Assembly: GCA_000585075.1 (NCBI GenBank)
Contig: JEMY01000026.1
Coordinates: 1 to 64,000, forward strand
Length of the DNA stretch: 64,000 nucleotides
Source of the DNA: Candidatus Accumulibacter regalis
GTDB lineage: Bacteria; Pseudomonadota; Gammaproteobacteria; Burkholderiales; Rhodocyclaceae
Reading direction: 5' to 3'
This document shows positions 51,626 through 64,000 of this stretch, one piece after another (positions within the stretch are counted from its first letter, which is position 1; every line of letters starts with the position of its first letter). Under the pieces are notes generated by a model. The model was not told the DNA's origin and searched no databases. It saw nothing but the letters and a program-made list of their open reading frames with translations. Position numbers and translations under genes: made by a program.

Positions 51626-53005
51626 ATGGACCAATCGAATCGTTACGCCGACCTCAGCCTCAGGGAAGACGAGCTGATCAGTGGCGGCAAGCACATTCTG
51701 GTGGCCTACAAGATGAAACCCAAGGCCGGTTACGACTATCTGCAGGCCGCCGCGCATTTCGCCGCCGAGTCGTCCACCGGGACCAACGTCGAGGTGTGTA
51801 CCACCGACGATTTCACCCGCGGCGTCGATGCCCTGGTCTATCTGATCGACGAAGCCAGCGAAGAGATGCGCATTGCCTATCCGCTCGACCTCTTCGACCG
51901 TAACGTCACCGACGGTCGGATGATGATCGTTTCCTTCCTGACCCTGGTGATCGGCAACAATCAGGGCATGGGCGACATCGAGCACGCCAAGATCTATGAC
52001 TTCTACGTGCCCGAGCGTGCGCTGCAGTTGTTCGACGGACCGGCCAAGGACATTTCCGACATGTGGCGCATTCTCGGCCGTCCGGTCAAGGACGGCGGCT
52101 ACATTGCCGGGACGATCATCAAGCCCAAGCTGGGCCTGCGCCCCGAACCGTTCGCCAAGGCCGCGTACCAGTTCTGGCTCGGCGGCGACTTCATCAAGAA
52201 CGACGAGCCGCAGGGAAACCAGGTCTTTGCGCCGATGAAGAAGGTCATGCCGCTGGTGGTCGACGCGATGAAACGTGCGCAGGACGAGACCGGGCAGGCG
52301 AAGCTCTTCTCGGCCAACATCACCGCCGACGACCACTACGAAATGTGTGCCCGTGCCGACTACATCCTCGAGACCTTCGGGCCCGACGCCGACAAGGTCG
52401 CTTTCCTGGTCGACGGCTACGTCGGCGGTCCGGGCATGGTCACCACCGCGCGTCGGCAGTACCCCAACCAGTACCTGCACTACCACCGCGCCGGTCACGG
52501 CGCGGTCACCTCGCCGAGTTCGAAGCGCGGTTACGACGCCTACGTTCTGGCCAAGATGGCGCGCCTGCAGGGGGCCTCGGGAATTCACGTCGGCACCATG
52601 GGCTACGGCAAGATGGAAGGCACCGCCGACGACCGGGCGATCGCCTACATCATCGAGCGTGACGAGTACCAGGGCCCGGCCTATTTCCAGAAGTGGTACG
52701 GCATGAAGCCGACGACGCCGATCATTTCCGGCGGCATGAACGCCCTGCGCCTGCCCGGCTTCTTCGCCAACCTCGGCCACGGCAATGTCATCAACACCTC
52801 GGGTGGCGGTTCGTACGGCCACATCGACAGCCCCGCCGCCGGCGCCATTTCACTGCGCCAGGCCTACGAGTGCTGGCAGGCCGGTGCCGACCCGATCGAA
52901 TGGGCCCGCGAGCACCCGGAGTTTGCGCGTGCCTTCGAGTCCTTCCCGGGCGACGCCGACACGCTCTATCCAGGCTGGCGCGACAAGCTCGGCGCGCATC
53001 GCTGA
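51626..53005 (+). CDS. cbbM: Ribulose-1,5-bisphosphate carboxylase, form II
   Basis: 459 residues, the length and sequence style of form II (Rhodospirillum rubrum type) RuBisCO. Catalytic K166 in [11 protein letters not shown] and the carbamylated K191 with D193/E194 in [11 protein letters not shown] fall at the same numbers as in R. rubrum. Active-site loop 6 is represented by GYGKMEG (TMGYGKMEG). GGAGA (51616-51620) is five bases before ATG 51626. Form II enzymes need no small subunit and work best at high CO2/low O2. The CbbQ and CbbO genes downstream code for its activase. Confidence 0.98.
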   Translation: MDQSNRYADLSLREDELISGGKHILVAYKMKPKAGYDYLQAAAHFAAESSTGTNVEVCTTDDFTRGVDALVYLIDEASEEMRIAYPLDLFDRNVTDGRMMIVSFLTLVIGNNQGMGDIEHAKIYDFYVPERALQLFDGPAKDISDMWRILGRPVKDGGYIAGTIIKPKLGLRPEPFAKAAYQFWLGGDFIKNDEPQGNQVFAPMKKVMPLVVDAMKRAQDETGQAKLFSANITADDHYEMCARADYILETFGPDADKVAFLVDGYVGGPGMVTTARRQYPNQYLHYHRAGHGAVTSPSSKRGYDAYVLAKMARLQGASGIHVGTMGYGKMEGTADDRAIAYIIERDEYQGPAYFQKWYGMKPTTPIISGGMNALRLPGFFANLGHGNVINTSGGGSYGHIDSPAAGAISLRQAYECWQAGADPIEWAREHPEFARAFESFPGDADTLYPGWRDKLGAHR

Positions 53006-53076
53006 GCGGCGGGCTGGCCGCCGCACGAACGACTTCCGAACAGCGATCGAGACAGCAACGGGAACAGGACCAGGCA

Positions 53077-53880
53077 ATGACCGACAAGGAGCAGTTCAAG
53101 GTTCGCGAAGAGCCTTTCTATCAGGCGCAGGGCAACGAAGTCGCGCTCTACGAGGCGGCGTACGCGGCGCGTCTGCCGGTGATGGTCAAGGGGCCGACCG
53201 GCTGCGGCAAGTCGCGCTTCATCGAATACATGGCCTGGAAGCTCGCGCGCCCGTTGATCACCGTTGCCTGCAACGAAGACATGACCGCGTCCGATCTGGT
53301 CGGGCGCTACCTGCTCGAAGCCAACGGCACCCGCTGGCTCGACGGGCCGCTGACCACCGCGGCGCGCATCGGCGCCATCTGCTACCTCGACGAGGTCGTC
53401 GAAGCGCGCCAGGACACCACCGTCGTCATCCATCCGCTGACCGACCACCGACGCACGCTGCCGCTCGACAAGAAGGGCGAGCTGATCCAGGCGCACGCCG
53501 ATTTTCAGCTGGTGATCTCGTACAACCCCGGCTACCAGAGCCTGATGAAGGACCTCAAGCAGTCGACCAAGCAGCGCTTCACCGCTTTCGAGTTCGACTA
53601 CCCGGACGCGGCGCTGGAAATCTCCATCCTGGTCAGCGAAAGCGGCATCGACGAAGCCACCGCCAGGCAACTGGTGAGCGTCGGCGCCGCCGCCCGGCGC
53701 CTCAAGGGGCATGGCCTCGACGAGGGAATTTCGACGCGTCTGCTGGTTTATGCCGCAACGCTGATCAAGGGGGGGGTCGCCCCGGTGGATGCCTGCCGGA
53801 TGGCGCTGGTGCGCCCGATCACCGACGACCGCGACATTCGCGATACCCTCGATCATGCCATCGACGCCACCTTCGCCTGA
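53077..53880 (+). CDS. cbbQ: RuBisCO activase AAA+ subunit CbbQ
   Basis: 267 residues, MoxR-type AAA+ ATPase. Walker A GPTGCGKS (39-46), Walker B CYLDEV near 105, sensor-like ISYNPGYQ. Hexameric CbbQ works with CbbO to remove inhibitory sugar phosphates from RuBisCO. ATG 53077 is 71 bp after cbbM. The alternative name NorQ/NirQ applies to denitrification relatives; the RuBisCO neighbour decides. Confidence 0.95.
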   Translation: MTDKEQFKVREEPFYQAQGNEVALYEAAYAARLPVMVKGPTGCGKSRFIEYMAWKLARPLITVACNEDMTASDLVGRYLLEANGTRWLDGPLTTAARIGAICYLDEVVEARQDTTVVIHPLTDHRRTLPLDKKGELIQAHADFQLVISYNPGYQSLMKDLKQSTKQRFTAFEFDYPDAALEISILVSESGIDEATARQLVSVGAAARRLKGHGLDEGISTRLLVYAATLIKGGVAPVDACRMALVRPITDDRDIRDTLDHAIDATFA

Positions 53881-53908
53881 GCGCGGTCGCCCGGCACAGG
53901 GCCAGGCC

Positions 53909-56197
53909 ATGGCCCCTCCCGGAGATACTGCCGGCCCGGCCTGGGAACGGCGGTTGCACGGCTACCGCGAACAGCTCGCCTGTGGCTTCCCGCAGGTCGC
54001 CGACGTCTTCGCGGAGTGCATGCGCGAAGCGCTGGCCGTACTCTCGGCCGAGGGCGTCGACGCCTATCTCGATACGGCGCGTTTCCTCGGCGGCATGGGC
54101 CGCGGCGTCGAGCCGGTACTGGTTTTCCTCGAAGAGTGGCCGCCGATCGCCACGCTGGTCGGCGAAGCGGCCCTGCCGGCGATCACAGCCAGCCTGCATG
54201 CCCTGTGCAAGTCGCCGAATGCCAAGGCGATCACGCCCTTCCTGCAGTCGCTGGCCGCGGTCGCCCGCCGTTTGCCTTCGCGCCAGCAGCTGCAGCGCTA
54301 CCTGGACCTGACGCAGGAGTTCTCCGAGCGCACGACCGGTTCGATCCACGGCATTCACCAGACTTACGCCAGCCCCGGCCTGCCCGATTTCCTTGCCCAG
54401 GCACCGACGCTGCTCGACCAGCTGTCGATCGCCGGGCTGCGCAACTGGGTCGATTACGGTATCCGCAACTACCCCAACCATCCCGAGCGGCAACGCGACT
54501 ACTTCAGCCTCAAGTCGGCGGACAGCCGCGCCGTCCTGCAGCGCGAGCGGCACGGCACGCTGCTGGTCGACAACGAACGCCTGCTCGACCTCTACCTGCG
54601 CGGGCTTTGGGGCGACAGCACGCAACTGGTGCCGTATCCGGGCCACCTCGACCAGGCGCAGAAATCGCTGCCCTATTACGACGCTTCCGGCATTCGCCTG
54701 CCCGACGTGCTTGACGACGCGCACGGCGTTTCCGGCATCGACCGCTACCGTGCAACGCTGGCGCACATCGCCGGCCATCGCCGCTGGAGCACGCCGCTGT
54801 TCGCCGACAACTGCAGCCCGATGCAGCGCATGGCGATCGAGGTCTTCGAAGACAGCCGCATCGAGACGCTGGTCATGCGCGCCTACCCCGGCCTGCGGCG
54901 GACTTTTCTGGCCCTGCACCCGGCGCCGCGCGCCGGCGCCTGCGACCCGGAAACCACCTCCTGTCTACGCCATCGCCTGAGCATGCTCTCGCGCGCCTTG
55001 CTCGATTCCGCACATCCTTACCAGGACGCCGAGCTGCTCAAGTTCGTGCGTCACTTTCACGAGACGATGGCGCGGGGCGATTCCAGCAGCGAGGAAATCG
55101 CCGACCTGGCGCTGGCCTACATCGCCCGTACCCGCCGCCAGAGCGACCAGTTGGCCGACGTCCATTTCGCCGATACCGAAGTCAGCTATCGCGACGACAA
55201 CCGCCACCTGTGGCGATTTCACGAACTCAGCGACGACGAGGAAATGTTCGACGAGCAGCGTCCGACGCCGGTCGCTGCCGACGTCGACCGCCTGCCGCCA
55301 CGCCACTACCCGGAGTGGGACTACCAGAGCCAGAGCTACCGGCCGGACTGGGTCAGCCTCTACGAATCGCTGCACCCGGCGGGCGACGCCGCCGAGATCG
55401 ACCGTCTGCTCGAAAAACACGCCGTGCTGGCCGGGCGTCTGAAGCGTCTGCTCGACATCCTCAAACCGCAGGACAAGGTGCGCATTCGCTACCAGGAAGA
55501 CGGCAGCGAACTCGACCTCGACGTCGCCCTGCGCTCGCTGATCGACTTCAAGGGCGGCGCCAGCCCGGATCCGCGCATCAACATGAGTCACCGCACGAAC
55601 GGCCGCAACCTGGCCGTTCTGGTCCTGCTCGACCTTTCGCAGTCGCTCGCCGACAAGGTCAAGGTCGGCGCCGGCGGCGGCGAGCAGAGCATTCTCGAAC
55701 TGAGCCAGGAAGCGGTGTCCCTGCTCGCCTGGTCGATCGAGCAACTCGGCGACCCCTTCGCCATCGCCGGTTTTCACTCCGACAGCCGCCACGACGTCCG
55801 TTACCTGCACCTCAAGGGTTACAGCGAGCGCTGGGGCGACGTCGTCAAGGGCCGCCTGGCGGCGATGCAGGCCGGCTACTCGACGCGCATGGGCGCCGCC
55901 ATGCGCCACGCCGCGCACTACCTGGCGGCGCAGAAGGCGGACAAGAAACTGCTGCTCGTGCTCACCGACGGCCAGCCCGCCGACGTCGACGTCCATGACG
56001 AGCGCCTGCTCATCGAAGACGCCCGCAAGTCGGTCGAGGAACTCGATCAGCAGGGCATCTTCAGCTACTGCATCAACCTCGACCGCCAGGCCGACGACTA
56101 CGTCGGTGACATCTTCGGTCGGCGCTATACGGTGATCGACAACATCGAGCGCCTGCCGGAACGGCTGCCGGAGCTGTTCATGGCGCTGACGCGGTAG
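53909..56197 (+). CDS. cbbO: RuBisCO activase adaptor CbbO (VWA protein)
   Basis: 762 residues. A long helical N-terminal part is followed by a C-terminal von Willebrand A domain with the MIDAS motif DLSQS (D575, S577, S579) in VLVLLDLSQSLADKV, and TDGQPADVD later on. CbbO links the CbbQ ATPase ring to RuBisCO through this metal site. AGGG (53898-53901) favours ATG 53909; ATG 53855, inside the end of cbbQ, is the alternative. Confidence 0.94.
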   Translation: MAPPGDTAGPAWERRLHGYREQLACGFPQVADVFAECMREALAVLSAEGVDAYLDTARFLGGMGRGVEPVLVFLEEWPPIATLVGEAALPAITASLHALCKSPNAKAITPFLQSLAAVARRLPSRQQLQRYLDLTQEFSERTTGSIHGIHQTYASPGLPDFLAQAPTLLDQLSIAGLRNWVDYGIRNYPNHPERQRDYFSLKSADSRAVLQRERHGTLLVDNERLLDLYLRGLWGDSTQLVPYPGHLDQAQKSLPYYDASGIRLPDVLDDAHGVSGIDRYRATLAHIAGHRRWSTPLFADNCSPMQRMAIEVFEDSRIETLVMRAYPGLRRTFLALHPAPRAGACDPETTSCLRHRLSMLSRALLDSAHPYQDAELLKFVRHFHETMARGDSSSEEIADLALAYIARTRRQSDQLADVHFADTEVSYRDDNRHLWRFHELSDDEEMFDEQRPTPVAADVDRLPPRHYPEWDYQSQSYRPDWVSLYESLHPAGDAAEIDRLLEKHAVLAGRLKRLLDILKPQDKVRIRYQEDGSELDLDVALRSLIDFKGGASPDPRINMSHRTNGRNLAVLVLLDLSQSLADKVKVGAGGGEQSILELSQEAVSLLAWSIEQLGDPFAIAGFHSDSRHDVRYLHLKGYSERWGDVVKGRLAAMQAGYSTRMGAAMRHAAHYLAAQKADKKLLLVLTDGQPADVDVHDERLLIEDARKSVEELDQQGIFSYCINLDRQADDYVGDIFGRRYTVIDNIERLPERLPELFMALTR

Positions 56198-56626
56198 CAG
56201 GGAAGGGCGGTAGCGCTGTGATCGACCCGCCGCAAGCGGGGGCGTCCAAACTTCAGCCACCGTCGCGCGCATCGACTAGAATCAGTCCGGCGCTAGCAGC
56301 CGGTGGCACGGGAGTGGCGGGCTCTGACGTGGCATGAGTCAGCACCCGAGGCCTGCAAGGAAGCCCCCTGCAGACACGGCTCGTCACCTTCTTCTCCAAC
56401 ACGGCTGTCAGACGGCTGTGGCGGCCGCCCCCAATGGAAGCGAAAGGAGCAGCAGTGGTACGGGTCAAAAAGGACTTCCCGGGCGGGAGGGATCTGCCGG
56501 ATGCCGCCTGCCACGGCGTGCCAACCCTGCGCCGGCGCCTTTACCCGGACGCCCTGCGCTGCCGTAAAGATGCTGTTCACGGCAATGGTCATCATCCCGC
56601 CTCGCCGGCAGCAAGGCGTGGACACG
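56198..56626. other. Gap between cbbO and the glycosidase gene
   Basis: About 430 bp. A weak hairpin (56226-56230 with 56236-56240) follows cbbO, and TAGAAT at 56277-56282 could be a -10, which would give the next gene a leader of about 340 nt. The frame of that gene is open through most of the gap, but the translation is Cys/Arg/Pro-rich and unlike the protein that follows. Confidence 0.5.
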
Positions 56627-59361
<2,735 letters not shown>

Positions 59362-59365
<4 letters not shown>

Positions 59366-60903
59366 GCAACGACTACGACGTCATCATCATCGGCAGTGGC
59401 GCCGGCGGCGGCACGCTGGCGCTCAAGCTCGCCCCGTCGGGCAAACGGATCCTGATCCTCGAACGTGGCGACTATCTGCCGCGCGAAAAGCAGAACTGGG
59501 ACGCCAACGAGGTCTTCGTCAGGAATCGCTACGTTTCCCGCGACACCTGGCATGACCGGGACGACAAGCCGTTCCAGCCGGGCGTTCACTATTTCGTCGG
59601 TGGCGCGACCAAGATGTATGGCGCGGCGCTCTTCCGCCTGCGTGAGCACGATTTCACCGCGCACCGCACGGCCGACGGCCTGACTGCCGATTGGCCGATC
59701 GCTTACCGCGACTTCGAACCGTATTACACGCAGGCCGAGCAGCTGTATCAGGTGCATGGCCAGCGCGGCGACGATCCAACCGATCCGCCGGCCAGCGCGC
59801 CCTATCCCCATCCGCCGGTCAGCCACGAGCCGCGCATCGCCGAAATCGCCGAGGGTCTGCGCCGCGCCGGTTATCACCCGTCGTATGCGCCGAGTGCGAT
59901 CCTGCTCGACGAGGCCGACCGGGCGAACAGCCGCTGCATCCGTTGTGATTCCTGTGATGGCTACCCCTGCCTGGTGCACGCCAAGGCCGACGCCGAAGTC
60001 ATCGCCGTTCGTCCCGCCCTGCAATATCCGAACGTGACGCTGCTCACGGGCGCGCATGTGCAGCGACTGGAGACCAGTGCCAGCGGCCGCGAGGTGAGCA
60101 GGGTGATCGTCGACCGCAACGGCGGGCGCGAAGAGTTCACCGCCCGGGTGGTCGTCGTTTCCTGTGGCGCGGCCAACTCGGCGCGGCTGCTGCTGATGTC
60201 GGCGGACACGAAACATCCGCGTGGTCTGGGCAACGGCTCGGACATGGTCGGCCGCCATTACATGTTTCACAACGCCATTGCGCTGGTTGCGCTGTCCCGG
60301 CGCGAGAACAGCACCGAGTTCCAGAAAACGCTGACCATCAACGATTTCTACCGCGGCGCAGCCGACTACGAGTTCCCGCTCGGCAACATCCAGATGCTCG
60401 GCAAATCCAAGGGGCCGATGTTCAGGGACGATGCGCCCAGGTTGGCGCCGGGGTTCACGCTCGGTCAGATGGCCAGGCACGCGGTGGACTTCTGGCTGAC
60501 CAGCGAAGACCTGGCGCTGCCAGAGAACCGTGTGACGCTGAATCCCCGCGGCGAGATCAAGCTGCACTACGAGTTCACCAACCTCGAGCCCCTCGCTCGC
60601 CTGCGCCGGAAACTGCAGTCGATGCTCGAAGACATGGACATGCACCCGCATCTGATCCCGAACCATCTCTATTTCGGCAAACACATCCCGATCGCCGGTG
60701 TCGCGCATCAGGCGGGTACCTGCAGGTTCGGCAGCGACCCGGCCAGTTCGGTGCTCGACGTGAACTGCAGGACGCACGAAGTCGACAACCTCTACGTCGT
60801 CGACACCAGCTTCTTCCCCAGTATCGGCGCGGTCAACCCCTCGCTGACGGCGATCGCCAATGCCCTGCGCGTCGGCGACCACCTGCTCGAACGTCTGCGC
60901 TGA
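59362..60903 (+). CDS. GMC-family FAD oxidoreductase
   Basis: 513 residues. FAD-binding VIIIGSGAGGGTLALKLA at the N-terminus, GGATKMYGAALFRLR, a Cys-rich insert (RCIRCDSCDGYPC, about 193-205), VVSCGAANSARLLLMS, and the catalytic pair His (GVAHQAGTCRFG) and Asn (AVNPSLTAIANAL). This is the glucose-methanol-choline group that oxidises sugars or alcohols, often passing electrons to quinone or cytochrome. Coupled to the glycosidase gene by an ATGA overlap, so it may oxidise the released sugar (inference). Confidence 0.88.
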
Positions 60904-60914
60904 GAGGGGTGGCG

Positions 60915-62117
60915 ATGGCACAGCGCAGCGAAATCGCTGCCGTCTATCTGGCCGGCGTCGCCCAGGGCGTCGCCCTGGTGACCTTCCCGGCGGCCAGCGC
61001 GGTGTTCACCGCCGCCGCCGGCTACGGGCTGTCGAGTACCGAGTACGGCGGCATGTTCGTGCCGCAGGCGATCACCGCCATCGGCGCCTCGCTGCTCGGC
61101 GCCGGCCTGGCGCGCCGGCTCGGCGCGAAGCGCATCTACCTGCTCGGCCTGCTCGCCAACCTGCTGGCCATGGCGCTGCTCATCGTCAGCAGCCTGGTCA
61201 TGCGTCAGCACACCCTGGCCTACGGGCTGCTACTGCTCGCCACGGCGTCGCTGGGGGTCGGCTTCGGGTTCACCGTGCCGACGCTGAACACGCTTGCCGC
61301 GGCCTTTTTCCCGCAACGGGTGGACCGGGCGGTGCTCGGACTGAACGCCCTGCTCGGGCTGGGCACTGCGCTGGCGCCGCTCTTCGTGGCCCTGTTCGTC
61401 GGGCTGGGAATCTGGTGGGGCCTGCCGCTACTCGTCGCGGTCGCCCTCGTCGGGCTGCTGCTTTTCAGTCGGCGCCTGACATTCTGTGCCGGCGCGCCGG
61501 CGATCGGCGGCGGGAACGATGCACCGATGAGCAGCGGCCTGCCGGCGCGCTTCTGGCTCTTCGCCGCCTTCGCGCTGCTCTACGGGGTCTGCGAAACGAT
61601 CAACGCCAACTGGGCGTCGCTGTACATGAGCCGTGAGCTTGGCGCGAGCGCGACCATGGCCTCGCTCGCGCTGACCGCCTTCTGGGGATCGGTGACCGGC
61701 GGACGCATGCTCTTCGCGGCCATCGAGAGATTCCTCCCGCCACGGCGAAGCTGCCAACTGCTGCCCTGGGTCGTCGCGGGCGCGCTGATCGGCGCCGCTT
61801 TGCTGCCCAGGAGCGACCCTCTCTTCGGCATTGCCACTTTCGCGCTGGCCGGTCTCGGTTGCTCGGCGCTGCTGCCGCTGGCGATCAGCTTCGGCCAGCA
61901 GCAACTGCCGGGCATGGCCAGTTCGGTGGCCGGCGGGCTGATCGCCTTCTACCAGATGGGTTACGGTATCGCGGCTTTCGGCGTCGGACCGCTGCAAGGC
62001 CGGCTCGGACTCGACTTGAACGTCATCTATGGCGCGACGACGGCGGTCGCGCTGGGCCTGGCGGCGCTGGCCGTTCTCGTCGTCCGCAGCCCGCAACGCA
62101 GGCCGAGCGGGCCGTGA
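60915..62117 (+). CDS. Major facilitator superfamily transporter
   Basis: 400 residues with about twelve hydrophobic segments in two halves joined near residue 200. The loop after helix 2 (GAGLARRLGAKRIYLLG) fits the MFS pattern. FGFTVPTLNTLAAAFFPQ and CETINANWASLYM resemble sugar-type MFS permeases (FucP/glucose-like), so a sugar or sugar-acid substrate is plausible. GAGAGGGG (60902-60909) supports ATG 60915; GTG 60909 is possible. Starts 11 bp after the GMC gene. Confidence 0.85.
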   Translation: MAQRSEIAAVYLAGVAQGVALVTFPAASAVFTAAAGYGLSSTEYGGMFVPQAITAIGASLLGAGLARRLGAKRIYLLGLLANLLAMALLIVSSLVMRQHTLAYGLLLLATASLGVGFGFTVPTLNTLAAAFFPQRVDRAVLGLNALLGLGTALAPLFVALFVGLGIWWGLPLLVAVALVGLLLFSRRLTFCAGAPAIGGGNDAPMSSGLPARFWLFAAFALLYGVCETINANWASLYMSRELGASATMASLALTAFWGSVTGGRMLFAAIERFLPPRRSCQLLPWVVAGALIGAALLPRSDPLFGIATFALAGLGCSALLPLAISFGQQQLPGMASSVAGGLIAFYQMGYGIAAFGVGPLQGRLGLDLNVIYGATTAVALGLAALAVLVVRSPQRRPSGP

Positions 62118-62197
62118 AACGTCGCGCCCGGCGACGAGCGCGAAAACCGACCACCCTTTGTGCAGACCATGATTCCCATCGGAAAAGGAAAACGAGC

Positions 62198-62965
62198 ATG
62201 AACCTGAAAGGAAAAGTCGCCATTGTCACCGGCGGCAACAGCGGCATCGGCCTGGCCATCGTCCTCGAACTGGCCCGCCAGGGCGCCAACATCGTCATCG
62301 ACTACGTCGTCCATCCGGAGACCGCCGAAGCGCTGGAACGGGAGGTTCGCGCCCTTGGCGACCAGGCCATCGGCGTGCACGCCGACGTCAGCCAGGTGGC
62401 TGAGCTGGAAAAGCTGATTGCCGCCGCCGTCGATGCCTTTGGTCGCGTGGACATCATGGTCAACAACGCCGGCGTGGAAACGCGCACGTCGATTCTCGAT
62501 ACCAGCGAGGAGCAATACGAAAAAGTCATGGCCATCAACCTGAAGAGCGCCTTCTTCGGCACCCAGCTGGCCGCGCGCCAGATGATCAAGCAGGGCGGGG
62601 GTGGCCGCATCATCAACATCACCTCGGTGCATGAAGACTGGCCGATGCCCGGCAATACGCCCTATTGCCTGTCCAAGGGCGGCATGCGCATGCTCACGCG
62701 CACGGCGGGTGTCGAACTCGCGCCGCATGGGATCCTCGTCGTCGGCGTCGGTCCGGGCGCCATCGCCACGCCGATCAATACCGCCACGATGAACGATCCC
62801 GCGCTGCTCAAGAAACTCGACGCCGCCATTCCCCTGGGCCGCATGGCGCAGCCGTCCGAGATCGGCAGCGTCGTCGCCTTCCTCGCTGGCGACGGCGCCA
62901 GTTATGTCACGGCGACGACCATTTTCGCCGACGGCGGCATCATGCAGGGAAGTCCCGGCCTTTAG
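62198..62965 (+). CDS. SDR oxidoreductase (glucose 1-dehydrogenase-like)
   Basis: 255 residues, classical short-chain dehydrogenase. Cofactor motif TGGNSGIG, NNAG, catalytic Ser in NITSVHED and YxxxK in YCLSKGG; C-terminal FADGGIMQGSPGL resembles glucose 1-dehydrogenase (EC 1.1.1.47) members. AAGGA (62185-62189) precedes ATG 62198. It fits an enzyme acting on the same sugar as the GMC protein but with NAD(P). Confidence 0.88.
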   Translation: MNLKGKVAIVTGGNSGIGLAIVLELARQGANIVIDYVVHPETAEALEREVRALGDQAIGVHADVSQVAELEKLIAAAVDAFGRVDIMVNNAGVETRTSILDTSEEQYEKVMAINLKSAFFGTQLAARQMIKQGGGGRIINITSVHEDWPMPGNTPYCLSKGGMRMLTRTAGVELAPHGILVVGVGPGAIATPINTATMNDPALLKKLDAAIPLGRMAQPSEIGSVVAFLAGDGASYVTATTIFADGGIMQGSPGL

Positions 62966-62978
62966 CAGGGGAACCGCC

Positions 62979-64000
62979 ATGGAACTCGATCCGGTTGTCC
63001 TGTCGCGAATCCAGTTCGCGTTCGTCATCAGCTTCCATATCATCTTCCCGGCCTTCACCATCGGGCTGGCAGCGTGGTTGGCGACCATCGAAGGCGCACG
63101 CCTGTTCACCGGCAACGCGCTGTACCGGCGGGTCTTCGACTTCTGGCTCAAGGTCTTCGCGGTGTCGTTCGGCATGGGCGTGGTCACCGGCATCGTCATG
63201 GCCTTCCAGTTCGGCACCAACTGGAGCGTGCTGGCGGCGAAGACCGGCTCGATCCAGGGCCCGCTGCTCGGCTACGAGGCGTTCACCGCCTTCATGCTCG
63301 AAGCCACTTTCTTCGGCGTCATGCTGCTCGGGCGCGAGCGGGTGTCGCCGCGTTTCTATTTCTTCGCCTGCTGCATGGTCTCGCTGGGAACCATGTTCTC
63401 GTCGTTCTGGATTCTCGCCAACAACAGCTGGATGCAGGTGCCGCTGGGCCATGAAATCATCGACGGCAGGATCGTCCCCGCCGACTGGATGCAGATCGTC
63501 CTCGGCCCGGTGCAGATGGTGCGCTGGCCGCACATGCTGCTCGCCGCCTTCCTGACCAGCGCGATGTGCGTCGCCGCCACCGGCGCCTGGTACCTGTTGC
63601 GCAAGGTGCACCGCGACGAAGGCCGGGTGATGCTGCATTGGGGGCTGGCCCTGGTGGCGCTGCTGATCCCGGTGCAGATCTTCTTCGGTCACCTGACGGG
63701 GCTGTACGTGCTCAAGCACCAGCCGGCCAAGTTTGCGGCCATCGAAGCGCGCTGGAAGAACGAGCAGCCGGCCAGCGAGGTGCTCATCGCCTGGCCCGAC
63801 GAGGCCAACGAGCGCAACCTGTTCGCGATCACCATACCCCGGCTCGGCAGCATGATCGCCTCGGGCAACTGGACATCGGCCGAGGTCGGGCTGGAATCGT
63901 TCGTCAAGGAAGACCGCCCGCCAGTGGTGATCCCGTTCTTCGCCTTTCGCATCATGGTCGGCATGGGGCTGGTGATGCTCGCCGTCTCGTGGTTCGGCAA
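62979..64000 (+). CDS. cydA: Cytochrome bd ubiquinol oxidase subunit I, CIO-like (partial, 3' end outside)
   Basis: First 340 codons of an oxidase subunit that continues past the right edge. VVLSRIQFAFVISFHIIFPAFTIG carries the distal heme ligand His at residue 20; FQFGTNWS, YEAFTAFMLEATFFG (conserved Glu) and FGHLTGLYVLKHQPAK follow. The wording of these segments is nearer the cyanide-insensitive (CioA) branch than E. coli CydA. It starts 13 bp after the SDR gene, so it probably belongs to the same transcript. The diagnostic Q-loop and GRQPW region lie outside the window. Confidence 0.92.
   Translation, partial: MELDPVVLSRIQFAFVISFHIIFPAFTIGLAAWLATIEGARLFTGNALYRRVFDFWLKVFAVSFGMGVVTGIVMAFQFGTNWSVLAAKTGSIQGPLLGYEAFTAFMLEATFFGVMLLGRERVSPRFYFFACCMVSLGTMFSSFWILANNSWMQVPLGHEIIDGRIVPADWMQIVLGPVQMVRWPHMLLAAFLTSAMCVAATGAWYLLRKVHRDEGRVMLHWGLALVALLIPVQIFFGHLTGLYVLKHQPAKFAAIEARWKNEQPASEVLIAWPDEANERNLFAITIPRLGSMIASGNWTSAEVGLESFVKEDRPPVVIPFFAFRIMVGMGLVMLAVSWFG

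Noticed and set aside
54965..56272. 435-codon open frame on the minus strand
   Set aside because: Complement of cbbO; no start signal or known domain.

Overview
This window reads as chromosomal DNA of a GC-rich betaproteobacterium, most likely of the Rhodocyclales / Candidatus Accumulibacter type. That placement is inferred from gene order and protein style: dusB-fis-purH, argH followed by an AlgZ/AlgR pair and hemCDXY, amgK-murU divergent from lptD-surA-pdxA-rsmA, and a form II RuBisCO (cbbM) with cbbQ-cbbO. No rRNA or species marker is present. Coding density is high, genes overlap at start/stop codons in many places, and I saw no tRNA, rRNA, insertion sequence, integrase, phage gene or CRISPR array.

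Layout. 1-1454: a PBP7-type D,D-endopeptidase with promoter and a clear terminator. 1676-6203: a three-gene unit of a PstS-like periplasmic protein, an outer-membrane barrel and a membrane GGDEF-EAL enzyme. 6314-10043: hemA, prfA, prmC, grxD. 10103-13376 (minus): an AhpD-like protein, a Ser/Thr kinase fused to a cyclic-nucleotide-binding domain, and argH. 13438-20696: histidine kinase and LytTR regulator, a diheme cytochrome c, then hemC-hemD-hemX-hemY. 20722-26035 (minus): dusB-fis-purH-purD-hemF. 26261-28278 (minus): minCDE. 28428-32638 (minus): amgK-murU-pepP-ubiH. 32799-38914 (plus): lptD-surA-pdxA-rsmA. 38964-45182 (minus): purC, a DUF2189 membrane protein, prlC, a DUF4124/glutaredoxin protein, xthA, a Crp/Fnr regulator and a DUF2892 protein. 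45489-50458 (minus): tkt-gap and pyk. 50663-56197 (plus): cbbY-cbbM-cbbQ-cbbO. 56627-64000 (plus): a GH63/MGH1-like glycosidase, a GMC oxidoreductase, an MFS transporter, an SDR dehydrogenase and the first part of a cytochrome bd (CIO-type) subunit I, which runs off the window.

How the genes work together. Heme synthesis is represented by hemA, hemC, hemD, hemX/hemY and aerobic hemF; hemA and hemC carry nearly the same extended -10 element. Purine synthesis has purC, purH and purD. Envelope assembly is covered by lptD and surA, with amgK-murU for cell-wall recycling. Carbon metabolism centres on a divergent locus: transketolase and GAPDH on one strand, RuBisCO, its CbbQO activase and the CbbY phosphatase on the other, separated by an AT-rich region that probably holds the regulator sites.

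The strongest anomaly is in lptD: a perfect 22-bp tandem duplication in the Pro/Ala-rich linker after the signal peptide puts the rest of this normally essential gene out of frame. Removing one copy restores a continuous reading frame. The least described module is the glycosidase / GMC / MFS / SDR / cytochrome bd run at the right end, which looks like a sugar-release and sugar-oxidation unit tied to a quinol oxidase.
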